Shown piece by piece: positions 19,588-28,380 of a DNA stretch of 64,000 bases. The position numbers and the translations under genes are program-made. The stretch covers positions 62,001-126,000 of the forward strand of contig NZ_JAGJEI010000001.1 of NCBI RefSeq assembly GCF_018100985.1. The letters are read 5' to 3'. Origin of the DNA: Pseudoalteromonas sp. MMG007 (lineage in GTDB: Bacteria; Pseudomonadota; Gammaproteobacteria; Enterobacterales; Alteromonadaceae). Below the pieces are notes generated by a model. It worked only from the letters and a program-made list of their open reading frames with translations. It made no database searches and had not been told where the DNA came from. Each line of letters begins with the position of its first letter. Position 1 is the stretch's first letter.

Positions 19588-20151
19588 ATGAAAACATTCA
19601 ATAAGTCTATGATTGCAGCGTTAGTTCTTGGTACTACAGCAATGGGTGCGCAAGCAAGCAGCTGGGAAAACGAAAGTAAAGATGCTTGGATTGATGGTAA
19701 GGCAGAAACAGTGCTTCTGATGAACACTAATCTAAACAACTTTGACATTAACACTGATGTAAAAAATGGCAAGGTAGTACTTACAGGTAAAGTAAACAGC
19801 GACTTAGATAAAGAGTTAGCTGAAGAACTTGTAATTAGCCTAGATGGCGTAACGGACGTAGATAATAACTTAACTGTTGTTAAAGATATGGACGCAAAAA
19901 CTACAGATACCGATATGGACACTGATGACAACGATTTAACAGACGCTAAAATTACCACGGTAATTACTACGCGCTTCTTATTCGATTCAGAGGTTGACGG
20001 TACAGATATCGATGTTGATACCGACAACGGTGTAGTGAAGCTAAAAGGTTCTGTTGAATCTGAAGCTGAAAAGCAGTTAGCTGTAAAAATTGCTAAAAAC
20101 GCTGAAGATGTTCGTGACGTAGTTGATGAATTAACTATCGTTGCTGAATAA
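19588..20151 (+). CDS. OsmY-like exported protein with two BON domains
   Basis: A 187-residue protein with a cleavable signal peptide (1-23, ending AQA-S) and two BON domains (about 33-100 and 125-186), each with the pattern VKNGKVVLTGKV / VDTDNGVVKLKGSV. BON domains bind phospholipid surfaces and are found in periplasmic stress proteins such as OsmY. The linker near 103-117 is very acidic, with repeated Asp and Thr. The terminator at 20159 ends the unit. A role in osmotic or envelope stress is inferred from the family. Confidence 0.87.
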   Translation: MKTFNKSMIAALVLGTTAMGAQASSWENESKDAWIDGKAETVLLMNTNLNNFDINTDVKNGKVVLTGKVNSDLDKELAEELVISLDGVTDVDNNLTVVKDMDAKTTDTDMDTDDNDLTDAKITTVITTRFLFDSEVDGTDIDVDTDNGVVKLKGSVESEAEKQLAVKIAKNAEDVRDVVDELTIVAE

Positions 20152-20158
20152 TACACTA

Positions 20159-20191
20159 TACTAAAAGCCCAGCACTGCTGGGCTTTTTGCT
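20159..20191 (+). terminator. Terminator after the BON-domain gene
   Basis: AAAAGCCCAGCA and TGCTGGGCTTTTT form a nearly loopless stem of about 12 bp followed by GCTTTG. This is a strong Rho-independent terminator 8 bases after the stop. Confidence 0.88.
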
Positions 20192-20215
20192 TTGTCATTT
20201 TTAAGGAGTTACACC

Positions 20216-20374
20216 ATGGATATCATTCGTATTATTTTGTCGATTTTATTGCCACCACTGGGTGTGTTTTTACAAGTTGGTTTAGGTATGCACTTTTGGC
20301 TAAATATTTTATTAACACTACTGGGTTACTTCCCAGGCTTAATACATGCAATTTATATAATTGCCAAAAAGTAA
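20216..20374 (+). CDS. yqaE: YqaE/Pmp3 family membrane peptide
   Basis: A 52-residue, two-helix proteolipid of the Pmp3/UPF0057 family, the same length as E. coli YqaE. The family core ILSILLPPLGVFLQVGLG is followed by a second helix and FPGLIHAIYII. TAAGGAG lies just upstream of the ATG at 20216; an upstream in-frame start at 20192 is rejected. Family members affect membrane potential and salt tolerance. It follows the BON gene, suggesting a stress-linked pair, although a terminator lies between them. Confidence 0.9.
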   Translation: MDIIRIILSILLPPLGVFLQVGLGMHFWLNILLTLLGYFPGLIHAIYIIAKK

Positions 20375-20390
20375 TGCCGCATTTTATGTA

Positions 20391-20420
20391 ATGTAAGCCG
20401 ACCTGTTAGACGGCTTACAT
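20391..20420. repeat. Perfect 10-bp inverted repeat after yqaE
   Basis: ATGTAAGCCG and CGGCTTACAT flank a 10-base loop, 16 bases after the yqaE stop. No T-run follows, so it is a hairpin of unclear role, perhaps a 3'-end stabiliser or a weak terminator. Confidence 0.55.
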
Positions 20421-20523
20421 GCCTTCCATACTATAAATCCCCACATTTTTATATTATTTCCCACTGAAAAGATTACTATTTAAGCAGTTAGCTTATTGAT
20501 TGTTAAAATAAAGGTTTTTGCTA

Positions 20524-20552
20524 GTGACAAGCCCTTAAAAAGTTTTTATACT
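20524..20552 (+). promoter_or_regulatory. Promoter of the tRNA gene
   Basis: GTGACA (-35, five of six consensus bases), a 17-base spacer and TATACT (-10, five of six) are followed by the GC-rich run GCAACCCGC. Such a discriminator is typical of stringently controlled tRNA and rRNA promoters. The predicted start is about 60 bases before the tRNA, which implies a 5' leader removed by RNase P. Confidence 0.65.
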
Positions 20553-20620
20553 GCAACCCGCTTTAGTCGCTTAGTGGCTAAACGCTTCAAAAATTAACTG
20601 CCGTGCAGTTATATAAAGTT

Positions 20621-20697
20621 GGCCCCTTAGCTCAGTTGGTTAGAGCACACGACTCATAATCGTTAGGTCCCCAGTTCGAGTCTGGGAGGGGCCACCA
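20621..20697 (+). tRNA. ileX: tRNA-Ile with CAU anticodon (lysidine type, ileX-like)
   Basis: A full cloverleaf with encoded CCA: acceptor GGCCCCT / AGGGGCC, D-arm GCTC-GAGC, anticodon stem ACGAC / ATCGT-like pairing around CAT (20655-20657), T-arm CCCAG-TTCGAGT-CTGGG. A CAT anticodon could mean Met, but the acceptor stem matches E. coli tRNA-Ile2 (ileX), including the C4-G69 and C5-G68 pairs known to be used by TilS. Elongator tRNA-Met starts GGCTACG instead. After TilS converts C34 to lysidine it would read AUA codons. It is a lone tRNA with no integrase or repeat of its 3' end nearby. Confidence 0.92.
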
Positions 20698-20884
20698 CTT
20701 TTAAATATTCTTACCCAAGTATCTTCTAAAGTTTAAAAATCAGTTTCTTAAATTTATATTCCGCTATTTGTGTTTAATTTAAATCACTTTAAATTTTTTC
20801 AATTGTTGGGCTTATTGCTTAGCTGATCCTATATTTATTAAGAGCGAATGTTAGTTCAACCTCTTGTACATTTATAGGAATAGT

Positions 20885-22765
20885 ATGTTACTTAAACAAA
20901 AAGTCTATATTAGCCTCATTTTAGCCATTGTTGTGCCTTTAGCTGCTTCTACATTTTTATTTTCAAATAGTATCCAAAGTCATATAGGCGATAAGCTCGC
21001 AAAAGTAGACTTACCTACAGCGCTTAGCGAAGTGAAAAATAAAATTGAGTTAGAGCTTTCTACTCCCATTATTGTTGCTAAAGAAATAGCGCAAAATTCA
21101 TTTGTTAAACAGTGGATAGCTAACGGTGAATCCGAGCAATCACAAGCTGACTATATAAATTATTTAGCGAGTATTAAAAAGAATAACAAAGCTGTTATTA
21201 CTTATATTATTTCCAAAAATACTAATAACTATTACACCGATACGGGCATTTCGAGAAAAATAGATAGAACAGACGAAGCCTGGTTTGATCAGTTTTTATC
21301 ATCAAATAAATCATTCGAAATTGCTTTAGATATAGATAAAGGCTCGAATAGTATGGTGGTATTTATTAACCATGCATTAGAAATTGATGGTGAGCGTACG
21401 GCGATTACCGGTGTGGGGCGGTCGCTCGATTCTATGATTAATTTAGTTAATGAATACCGTATTGGTGAGGCGGGTGTCGTGTATTTGGTCTCTGATGATG
21501 GTGAGGTGATGCTTCACAGCGACAGAGATAAAATGGGTCAGAAAATTAATATTCGTGATATTAAAAACGGTGCTATTGTAAATAAACAAATTGGCGATGA
21601 AGATTATGTTGTTTCAAGCACGCCTGTAGAATCATTAGGTTGGCATTTAGTGGCCGAAATTCCTGAGGATCAACTCTATGGGCCTATTAATAGTGCGATT
21701 CATAGTAATTTATTATTTGGGGTTATTATTGCTGTTATAGGCCTGGTGCTAGCTAGGGTATTAGTTGCGCAAATATTTAAACCTATTGAAAATATTACCA
21801 CAGCGGTTAATTCGTTAACTAAAAAAGATGGTGATTTAACTGCTAGGTTACCTACAGACGATAACAATGAAATATCTGAGTTGGCGGCAAACTTTAATTT
21901 ATTTTTAGAGCAATTGCATAGTATGTTTAAGCAAGTGTCAGATTCTGCTAATCATGTAAAAAGTATTTCGCAGAATGTGCTAGTGCAAGTCCAAGGGGCA
22001 GCTAATTTGGCTGAAGTGCAATCATCAAGCACACAAACGGTTGCAGCTGCGGTTAATGAAATGGAAGTAACCGTCCAAGATATTTCTAACAGCGCTAGTA
22101 ATGCCTCTGATATAGCAACTACTACAGAGGAAACCACTCACAAAGGGGTTGAATTTGTTAATGGCACCATAAAACACATGGAGCAGTTAGAAACGGCCAT
22201 GGCCACCTCGGTTGCTTCCGTTACTGAGCTCTCTAGTGAAATAAAATCTATTACGCAAGTGCTTGATGTAATTAAGGCTATATCTGAGCAAACCAATTTA
22301 TTAGCGCTTAATGCTGCCATAGAGGCTGCGCGTGCAGGGGAGCATGGTCGAGGTTTTGCTGTAGTTGCCGATGAGGTAAGAACGCTGGCTATGCGTACCG
22401 CTGAGTCTACTGAGCAAATAAACGAAATGATTGATTCACTAAATAACAAAGCATCAACGACGGTATCAGCCATTGAGCTTGGTAGTAAAAATACCTTAGA
22501 AAACGCAGAACGCTTAAAAATAACGGGCAGTACGTTAACAGGTATATCGCAGGAAATAGTGACTTTAAGTGAGCTAAACAGTTCGGTTGCTACAGCAACA
22601 CGTGAACAAACATTAGCGACTTCAGAGATTAGTCAAAATGTGGTGATGATTTCTGACTCGGCAGAGCAAACAAAGCAAAATATGAAAAATTCCGAGCAGC
22701 TATGTAATGGCTTGAATAAGGAGTCGAATATATTAAAAGACTTGCTTGGTAAATTTACATTATAA
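20885..22765 (+). CDS. Methyl-accepting chemotaxis protein with dCache-like sensor
   Basis: A 626-residue membrane chemoreceptor: first membrane segment (about 10-30), periplasmic double-Cache-type sensor (about 35-275), second segment (about 278-300), HAMP (about 302-355, [27 protein letters not shown]), then a long signalling coiled coil. The hairpin tip is [21 protein letters not shown], which binds CheA and CheW. There is no C-terminal methylation-tether pentapeptide. The ATG at 20885 has AGGAA upstream; the in-frame TTG at 20864 is less likely. The ligand is unknown; Cache domains often bind amino or organic acids. Confidence 0.94.
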   Translation: MLLKQKVYISLILAIVVPLAASTFLFSNSIQSHIGDKLAKVDLPTALSEVKNKIELELSTPIIVAKEIAQNSFVKQWIANGESEQSQADYINYLASIKKNNKAVITYIISKNTNNYYTDTGISRKIDRTDEAWFDQFLSSNKSFEIALDIDKGSNSMVVFINHALEIDGERTAITGVGRSLDSMINLVNEYRIGEAGVVYLVSDDGEVMLHSDRDKMGQKINIRDIKNGAIVNKQIGDEDYVVSSTPVESLGWHLVAEIPEDQLYGPINSAIHSNLLFGVIIAVIGLVLARVLVAQIFKPIENITTAVNSLTKKDGDLTARLPTDDNNEISELAANFNLFLEQLHSMFKQVSDSANHVKSISQNVLVQVQGAANLAEVQSSSTQTVAAAVNEMEVTVQDISNSASNASDIATTTEETTHKGVEFVNGTIKHMEQLETAMATSVASVTELSSEIKSITQVLDVIKAISEQTNLLALNAAIEAARAGEHGRGFAVVADEVRTLAMRTAESTEQINEMIDSLNNKASTTVSAIELGSKNTLENAERLKITGSTLTGISQEIVTLSELNSSVATATREQTLATSEISQNVVMISDSAEQTKQNMKNSEQLCNGLNKESNILKDLLGKFTL

Positions 22766-22786
22766 AAAGTTAAAGCTTTAAACTAT

Positions 22787-22824
22787 AAAGCGCGTTGTAA
22801 CTCAGTTATAACGCGCTTTTTTTG
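22787..22824. terminator. Terminator shared by the chemoreceptor and CHMI genes
   Basis: AAAGCGCGTTGTAACT and AGTTATAACGCGCTTT form a long stem with a small bulge, followed by T residues. The convergent minus-strand gene ends two bases downstream, so the hairpin serves the chemoreceptor gene and possibly both. Confidence 0.85.
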
Positions 22825-22825
22825 T

Positions 22826-23155
22826 TTAATTTTTACGGTATATCTCGTGTTGAATATCGTAAATATTAACGCTTAAGCTGTCTGAATCGCGACAGTAGGT
22901 TTTTAAACACTCCAGCAGGCTTTCACTAAGCATTTGCTTTTGCTCAATCGAGCGCCCTGACATTATATGTGCCGCAATATGAATAAATCCTTCTTTACCT
23001 GCACCTAGTTGATACTGCTGGTAAGCAATGGCACGGGTTTTGATAGTTTCTAAATCGAATAAGCCACTTTGAAAAGTTGCATTGTGTACTTTTTCTACGA
23101 GTACTTGAGGGAGAACAGGAAGGTCTTCTGAGTGTTCAATAATAATATGCGGCAT
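22826..23155 (-). CDS. 5-carboxymethyl-2-hydroxymuconate isomerase (CHMI) family protein
   Basis: A 109-residue tautomerase-superfamily protein. It starts MPHIIIEHS, giving the exposed N-terminal proline (Pro2) that is the catalytic base in this superfamily. The central LGAGKEGFIHIAAHIMSGRS resembles HpcD/CHMI. The ATG at 23155 follows AGGAA; the longer frame to 23320 has no support. No other homoprotocatechuate-pathway genes are nearby, so the real substrate is uncertain. Confidence 0.85.
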   Translation of the reverse strand: MPHIIIEHSEDLPVLPQVLVEKVHNATFQSGLFDLETIKTRAIAYQQYQLGAGKEGFIHIAAHIMSGRSIEQKQMLSESLLECLKTYCRDSDSLSVNIYDIQHEIYRKN

Positions 23156-23334
23156 TAAGCATTTCCTATTGTAAGTTACTGCATGGGTGTGGGCGCAATT
23201 GTAGCAAATACAGTGTTCTGCGCTAACCCCTGAGGTATTGAAAATCTTTACTCTAAAGTAATTATTTTTGATGGTAGTATAAAAACAGACACGTGAACCT
23301 TCGCTTAGCTTATAAAGCAAAATTAAGGATTAAT

Positions 23335-23817
23335 ATGAAATTACCGCAAAATTTTAAACGTTTAGCTGTGCTACTAAGTGCAGTTGTTACATTAAGTGCT
23401 TGCTCTGACGATGTTGCATCAGTGAGCTTAGGTCTATTTACTACTAAAGATGTGGTGGTTAATTCGCAGCAAGACCCGCTAGTAAAAGGTGTTACATGTC
23501 ATATTAGTCATATTGAGGCCGATTTAGATTTTTCAGATCCCTCCGATATGTCTATAGCGTGTCGTCAAACGGGGCCGATTACGGAGGATCAATTACAAGC
23601 TATAGATCGCAGTAAGTCGGGAGAGGTGGTATTTAAATCATCTAAAAGTATTTTATTTAAATCATTAAAAGTACGCCGTATTTACGATGCACAAAACCGT
23701 ACGTTACTGTACTTATCGTACTCAACAAAAGAATCCAGTGGTAGTCATCATCATGCGCTATCAACTGTACCACTTTACAATACCCAAGCGTGGGATTGGG
23801 CGCTTAAACAAGAATAA
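23335..23817 (+). CDS. creA: CreA family protein, predicted lipoprotein
   Basis: A 160-residue exported protein of the CreA family. The N-terminus has a signal with the lipobox LSAC, so Cys23 is a likely lipid-anchor site; E. coli CreA has an ordinary signal peptide instead. The conserved body includes DPLVKGVTCHIS, SIACRQTGPI, GEVVFKSSKSILFKSLKVRR and YLSYS. AAGGAT precedes the ATG at 23335; an upstream in-frame start is rejected. The molecular role of CreA is unknown. The next gene begins nine bases after its stop and is probably co-transcribed. Confidence 0.87.
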   Translation: MKLPQNFKRLAVLLSAVVTLSACSDDVASVSLGLFTTKDVVVNSQQDPLVKGVTCHISHIEADLDFSDPSDMSIACRQTGPITEDQLQAIDRSKSGEVVFKSSKSILFKSLKVRRIYDAQNRTLLYLSYSTKESSGSHHHALSTVPLYNTQAWDWALKQE

Positions 23818-23826
23818 GAGCACATT

Positions 23827-24600
23827 ATGTTAGCGTTATTTAAAACAAAGCCACTGCTTGAGCAGGCAGAGCAGCAGTGGTTAATTGATACCTTTATTTG
23901 GGCGGTAGAAAACTTTGATGCCAGTTTTTTTACAAAGCACACTCAAATAATATTGCCAACGGCTAAATACTTCCCTGACTCGGTGTCGAGTATTGAAGAG
24001 ATGGCTACAAATGTATTTACCCGTGTGCGCGATTACGCTGGTATGAGCGCATGGCCAATACAACTAGTAGCACCACAGCAATTGCAGCCGCAAGTATTTC
24101 CTCACTTTGAATTTAGTGAGCAACTACGAGGTGATACAAGCCAGCTTATAGTACCGCCAAGCCATGCGATTAATATCTCGTTTAATCCTAATCAAATTAA
24201 TCAGCCTCAAGATTTAGTGGCAAGCTTTGCAGGTACGTTAGCGACCATACTTATACACCATGTTGCAGTACTACCACCAGGGGGTAAAGGCTACCTGCCA
24301 CAAGCTGCTGATGCACTGGCATGCTTTTTAGGTTTTGGTGTAATGATGAGCAACACAGTGTATCAATTTAAAGGAGGGTGTGGCTCGTGTTATAACCCCT
24401 ATGCTAATCGCGAGGCTAAACTTAGCGAAACACATACGGTATTTATGCACGCGTTAATTAGCTACTTTAAAAACGATAAAGAGTCTAAAAAGCACTTAAA
24501 GCCGCATTTACGAAGCCAATTTAAAAAAGCTCAGAAAGAAATTAAAGCCTTAGTAGACAACTCAGCTAATCCGTTATTACTCGCCTATGCACCAAATTAA
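23827..24600 (+). CDS. Conserved protein of unknown function
   Basis: A soluble-looking 257-residue protein that I cannot assign. It is rich in aromatic residues and has a hydrophobic middle (ASFAGTLATILIHHVAVLPPGG, about 137-158) and a distinctive glycine-cysteine block GGCGSCYNPYANR (about 183-195) that could bind metal or be a zinc-ribbon-like turn. The tail is basic (KKHLKPHLRSQFKKAQKE). It sits nine bases after creA and 11 bases before an exporter gene, so it belongs to this small operon. Confidence 0.78.
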   Translation: MLALFKTKPLLEQAEQQWLIDTFIWAVENFDASFFTKHTQIILPTAKYFPDSVSSIEEMATNVFTRVRDYAGMSAWPIQLVAPQQLQPQVFPHFEFSEQLRGDTSQLIVPPSHAINISFNPNQINQPQDLVASFAGTLATILIHHVAVLPPGGKGYLPQAADALACFLGFGVMMSNTVYQFKGGCGSCYNPYANREAKLSETHTVFMHALISYFKNDKESKKHLKPHLRSQFKKAQKEIKALVDNSANPLLLAYAPN

Positions 24601-24611
24601 ATTGGATACTT

Positions 24612-25238
24612 GTGAATTACTTAGATGAATTTTTGCTTATTGCTATTGCACACTTTTTTGCCGTAGCGAGCCCTGGGCCAGACTTTGCTGTGGTACTTAA
24701 ACAAAGTGTACAGCAAGGTAGGCGTAATGCTTTATGGACGAGTGCAGGCGTTGGCGCCGCTATTTTGCTGCACGTTGGCTATTGCGTATTAGGCGTTGCA
24801 CTTATTTTAACGCAATCACCTAATTTATTTATGGCGCTTAAATACCTCGCAGGAGCTTATTTGGCATATTTAGGTGTGCAAGCGTTAAGAGCAGCAAAAC
24901 CGCCAGAAAATACGAGCGATACTATAGAAAACAAAACCGTGCTTGAGGAAAGTGTGTGGCTTGCCTTTAGGCGTGGCTTTGTAACTAATGCGCTAAACCC
25001 TAAAGCGACACTCTTTTTTATGTCGTTATTTACCTTAGTAATTAGCGTAACTACCCCTACTAGCGTGCAAATAGCGTATGGCGTTTATATGGCATTGGCT
25101 ACCTGGGTGTGGTTTTCAATGCTCTCTTTGATACTTTCAAAGCCTGGTGTTCGGGGCTTTTTTCAAAAAAGTGGTTATTGGTTTGACCGCGGTATTGGCG
25201 TTATTTTAATAGCGTTAGCTATTCGCGTTGTAATTTAA
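24612..25238 (+). CDS. LysE/RhtB family amino-acid exporter
   Basis: A 208-residue inner-membrane protein with about six hydrophobic segments. The family signature ASPGPDFAVVLKQSVQQGRR lies near the N-terminus (about 18-37), and NALNPKATLFFMSLF (about 120-135) is the second conserved block. The start is GTG. Family members export amino acids such as homoserine, threonine or lysine; the substrate here is unknown. It follows the gene of unknown function after 11 bases. Confidence 0.9.
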   Translation: MNYLDEFLLIAIAHFFAVASPGPDFAVVLKQSVQQGRRNALWTSAGVGAAILLHVGYCVLGVALILTQSPNLFMALKYLAGAYLAYLGVQALRAAKPPENTSDTIENKTVLEESVWLAFRRGFVTNALNPKATLFFMSLFTLVISVTTPTSVQIAYGVYMALATWVWFSMLSLILSKPGVRGFFQKSGYWFDRGIGVILIALAIRVVI

Positions 25239-25260
25239 ATTAATAAGAGCAGGAGTAAAC

Positions 25261-25755
25261 ATGCCTATTTATAATTTTTCGTTTGGATCAAATATGTCGT
25301 CCAACCGCTTACTTGCACGCTTACCGCAAGCTAAACGTGTTGGTACAGCGGTATTAAAAGGCTACGAGCTTACCTTTAATATGTTATTTAAAGATGGGTC
25401 GGGTAAATGTAGTATTCAAAAAAGCGATGATAAAAACGCGTTAGTGTATGGTGTTGTTTATGAAGTTAATGAAGCAGAAAAAGCAATTTTAGATACTATT
25501 GAAGGTCCAGGGTACGATTGCGTTGCAATTAAGCCAACACTTTTAGATGGCGATCAAATAGAGGCGCATTGCTATATAGCCAATACGCACGATAACGATG
25601 TACTGCCATATGACTGGTATATTCAGCACGTTCATCGCGGAGCACTTGAGGCGGGCGTACCAAAAGAATACAGTGATGCAATACTTAATCGGCCGCATAA
25701 AAGCGATACTAATAAAGAGCGCGCCGATATTGAATTTGCAGTCCATCAAAAATAA
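25261..25755 (+). CDS. Gamma-glutamylcyclotransferase-like protein
   Basis: A 164-residue protein of the GGCT/AIG2-like fold. The substrate loop YNFSFGSNM is at 4-12 and the likely catalytic Glu81 lies in LDTIEGPGYD. Family enzymes release 5-oxoproline from gamma-glutamyl peptides or remodel glutathione-related compounds. AGCAGGAG precedes the ATG by a few bases. It ends 11 bases before the serine-hydrolase gene, consistent with co-transcription. Confidence 0.87.
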   Translation: MPIYNFSFGSNMSSNRLLARLPQAKRVGTAVLKGYELTFNMLFKDGSGKCSIQKSDDKNALVYGVVYEVNEAEKAILDTIEGPGYDCVAIKPTLLDGDQIEAHCYIANTHDNDVLPYDWYIQHVHRGALEAGVPKEYSDAILNRPHKSDTNKERADIEFAVHQK

Positions 25756-25766
25756 TAAGGATAACC

Positions 25767-27308
25767 ATGACATTAACTAAATTAGCCAGCTTTGCCTTGC
25801 TTGCAAGTGCCACCTTTAGCAGTTGGGCACAAATAAATACCAATAATTTAGAAGAGGTAATTAAAACTTCAATGGCGCGCTTTGACGTACCCGGTATGGC
25901 TGTAGCGGTAGTGCAAGATGACCAAGTAGTATTTGCTAAAGGTTTTGGTGTTAGTAACTTAAATACTAACGCACAAGTAAACAAAGACACGCTATTTGGT
26001 ATTGCTTCAAACACAAAGGCATTTACCAGCGCAGCGCTTGCTAAATTAGTTGATGAAGGCAAGTTAAGCTGGGATGACAGGGTAATCGATCACTTACCTG
26101 AATTTAGATTATATGACTCATACGTAACCCGTGAAATGCGTATTCGTGATTTATTAAGCCACCGCAGTGGATTAGGCCTTGGGCAAGGCGATTTAATGAT
26201 TTGGCCAAGCACCGATAAATCTATAGAGGATATTTTAGCAGGGCTAAAGTATTTAAAACCGGCAAGCAGCTTTCGTAGCCAATATGCTTATAACAACTTA
26301 ATGTTTGTCACCGCAGGTGAGGTTGTTGCGCGTGTGTCGGGTATGAGCTGGAACGATTACATCGAAAACAATATATTAAAGCCGCTGCATATGGATAACT
26401 CGCGCGCGGGTTTTTCACGTATTCCTAAAAGTAATAAAAACTGGGCAATAGGGCACATTCCTATGGATGGCAAGCTTAACCCATTTTTTGTTAATTACTT
26501 AGAAGACTTTAGAGGTGCAGGTGCTATTGCATCTAGCGTAAGCGATATGAGCCAATGGCTACGCACGCAATTAGCGGGTGGTAAAATGCCAAACGGCGAG
26601 CAACTATTTAGCGAAAAGCAACAAGCGCAAATGTGGCATCCGCATATTACCTCTATGGCATCTAAAAGTGCATTTGAAGCGTATCATCAGCAATTTAGAG
26701 GATATGGACTGGGTTGGAGCATTGAAGATTACCACGGCTTTAAAAAGTTGGGTCACGGTGGTGGTATTTTAGGTATGGTATCGCAAGTCACGTTACTACC
26801 AGAAAAAAAGCTTGGTATTGTAATTTTATCTAATCAGCAAGCATTTAGTGCGCTTTCGGCGGTTACTCATGAAGTGCTTGAAGATGCCCTAGAACTTGAA
26901 GATAAAGACTGGGTAGAAGATTTAGCTGATAAGCATTTTGCCGGTAAACAAAAAGCTTATGCGAATGCTAAGCCCGATGCACCAGCAGACTACCAGCCAC
27001 AGTTACCTAATATTAATTACACCGGCACCTTACATGATGACTGGTACGGTGATGTAATTGTTGAGCAGTTAGATGGCAAATTACGCATTGATTTTACGCA
27101 TACCAAACGCTTAAAAGGCACACTTGAGCATTATACGGGTAATACATTTATTGTTAAGTGGGATGAAAAACTATTAGAGGCTGATGCGTTTATTCGTTTT
27201 GAAATGAGCCCACAAAACCGTGTAAATAGCGCCAAAATGCGGGCGGTATCAACCGCTGTTACCGACTTTAGCTTTGATTTTAGAAACTTAAACTTAAAAG
27301 CAAAATAG
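25767..27308 (+). CDS. Exported serine hydrolase, beta-lactamase/class C-like family
   Basis: A 513-residue protein with a signal peptide (1-21, ending SWA-Q). The penicillin-binding fold motifs are complete: SNTK (Ser81-Lys84), YNN (Tyr175-Asn177) and HGG in KKLGHGGGILG (about 331-333). A C-terminal beta domain (about 410-510) resembles DUF3471, seen in esterase or D-amino-peptidase members. It is more likely a periplasmic esterase or peptidase than a resistance enzyme, because the third motif is HGG rather than KTG. A terminator-like hairpin lies at 27386. Confidence 0.9.
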   Translation: MTLTKLASFALLASATFSSWAQINTNNLEEVIKTSMARFDVPGMAVAVVQDDQVVFAKGFGVSNLNTNAQVNKDTLFGIASNTKAFTSAALAKLVDEGKLSWDDRVIDHLPEFRLYDSYVTREMRIRDLLSHRSGLGLGQGDLMIWPSTDKSIEDILAGLKYLKPASSFRSQYAYNNLMFVTAGEVVARVSGMSWNDYIENNILKPLHMDNSRAGFSRIPKSNKNWAIGHIPMDGKLNPFFVNYLEDFRGAGAIASSVSDMSQWLRTQLAGGKMPNGEQLFSEKQQAQMWHPHITSMASKSAFEAYHQQFRGYGLGWSIEDYHGFKKLGHGGGILGMVSQVTLLPEKKLGIVILSNQQAFSALSAVTHEVLEDALELEDKDWVEDLADKHFAGKQKAYANAKPDAPADYQPQLPNINYTGTLHDDWYGDVIVEQLDGKLRIDFTHTKRLKGTLEHYTGNTFIVKWDEKLLEADAFIRFEMSPQNRVNSAKMRAVSTAVTDFSFDFRNLNLKAK

Positions 27309-27385
27309 TAATTTACTAAGGTCTGTTGACCTTTGCGGGTTTAACCTGAAAGTTCAACTGGCCCTAATGCTATACACCAAAGTCG

Positions 27386-27413
27386 CAAAGCCACCCTTAG
27401 GTGGCTTTGTTAT
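27386..27413 (+). terminator. Terminator after the serine-hydrolase gene
   Basis: CAAAGCCACC and GGTGGCTTTG form a 10-bp stem around CTTA, followed by TTATATT, a weak T-tract. The 140-base gap also has AAGGTC-tgtt-GACCTT at 27320-27335, a small inverted repeat of unknown use. Confidence 0.7.
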
Positions 27414-27449
27414 ATTAAACGCTCATACTAGTTTGCTTAGGAGCATTTT

Positions 27450-28367
27450 ATGCGTACTGCAGTTATTTCACACCCTCATTGCCGTAAACATAAAATGATT
27501 GACGATCACCCCGAGTGCCCAGAGCGCTTAGATGTTATTACCGACCGGTTACTCGCCAGCGGCGTAGATGTTGGCTTAACTCACCTTCAGGCACCTAAAG
27601 CAAAACGCGAAGATTATTTATTAGCGCATGATGAGTCGTTAGTTAACCTTGTTGAGCGCTTAATTCCTCAAGAGGGATTAAATAACCTCGATGGCGACAC
27701 ATGGTTATGCCCTGATTCGTTAAAAGCAATTGAGCGCGCTGTTGGCGCTGGGCTGTTAGCTGTAGATGAAATACTTGCAGATAACCTCGATGCCGCTTTT
27801 TGTTCTGTTCGCCCGCCGGGGCATCATGCAAATGCACATTCATCGTCTGGTTTTTGCGTATTTAATAATTTAGCCATTGCTGTTAAGTACGCCCAAAGCA
27901 AAGGGGTTAAACGTATTGCTGTTGCTGATTTTGATGTACACCATGGCAATGGCACGCAAGACATTTTTATTGACGATGAAAACGTATTACTTTGTTCGTT
28001 ATTTCAATATCCGTTTTACCCAAATACAGCCGTAAAAAATAATAACCATATTGTTAACTCGCCTTTGCCGATAGCCAGTAATGGTGAAGGTTTAAAAGAG
28101 GTATTTAATACCCAATGGTTGCCCAAATTGAAAGCATTTAAACCTGAGCTGTTATTTATAAGTGCGGGGTTTGATGCACACTTAGAGGATGACATGGCAA
28201 GTTTAAAGTTTGTAGAAGATGATTATATTTGGCTAACACAGCAGTTGTGTAACGCTGTTAAAGACAGTGGTTGCAAGGGCGTTATATCATACCTTGAAGG
28301 CGGTTATGCGCTATCAGCTTTAGGAAGAAGTGCTGTAGCGCATATTAAAGTACTCACCGAGCTTTAA
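27450..28367 (+). CDS. Histone-deacetylase-like (AcuC/acetylpolyamine amidohydrolase) family protein
   Basis: A 305-residue zinc-dependent deacetylase of the bacterial HDAC superfamily. The catalytic features are all visible: RPPGHHA (near 120-126), DFDVHHGNGTQDIF (about 160-173, metal Asp and His) and SAGFDAH (about 232-238, second metal Asp). Family members remove acetyl groups from lysines, polyamines or other small amides, and the substrate cannot be inferred. AGGAG precedes the ATG. It is convergent with the next gene, with 13 bases between stops. Confidence 0.92.
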   Translation: MRTAVISHPHCRKHKMIDDHPECPERLDVITDRLLASGVDVGLTHLQAPKAKREDYLLAHDESLVNLVERLIPQEGLNNLDGDTWLCPDSLKAIERAVGAGLLAVDEILADNLDAAFCSVRPPGHHANAHSSSGFCVFNNLAIAVKYAQSKGVKRIAVADFDVHHGNGTQDIFIDDENVLLCSLFQYPFYPNTAVKNNNHIVNSPLPIASNGEGLKEVFNTQWLPKLKAFKPELLFISAGFDAHLEDDMASLKFVEDDYIWLTQQLCNAVKDSGCKGVISYLEGGYALSALGRSAVAHIKVLTEL

Positions 28368-28380
28368 ATAAAGAGAAAAC

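Noticed and set aside
19497..20198. Minus-strand ORF of 233 residues over the BON-domain gene
   Set aside because: It is a Ser/Val-rich shadow of the BON gene, which has a signal peptide, two domains and a strong ribosome-binding site on the plus strand.
20621..20697. Integration site of a genomic island at the tRNA
   Set aside because: No integrase, no repeat of the tRNA 3' end within the window, and the flanking genes look ordinary for this genome.
20621..20697. Annotation as tRNA-Met from the CAT anticodon
   Set aside because: The acceptor stem and arms match tRNA-Ile2 instead of elongator or initiator tRNA-Met.
25767..27308. Beta-lactamase resistance gene
   Set aside because: The serine-hydrolase motifs are present, but the third motif is HGG, not KTG, and a DUF3471-like tail points to an esterase or peptidase.
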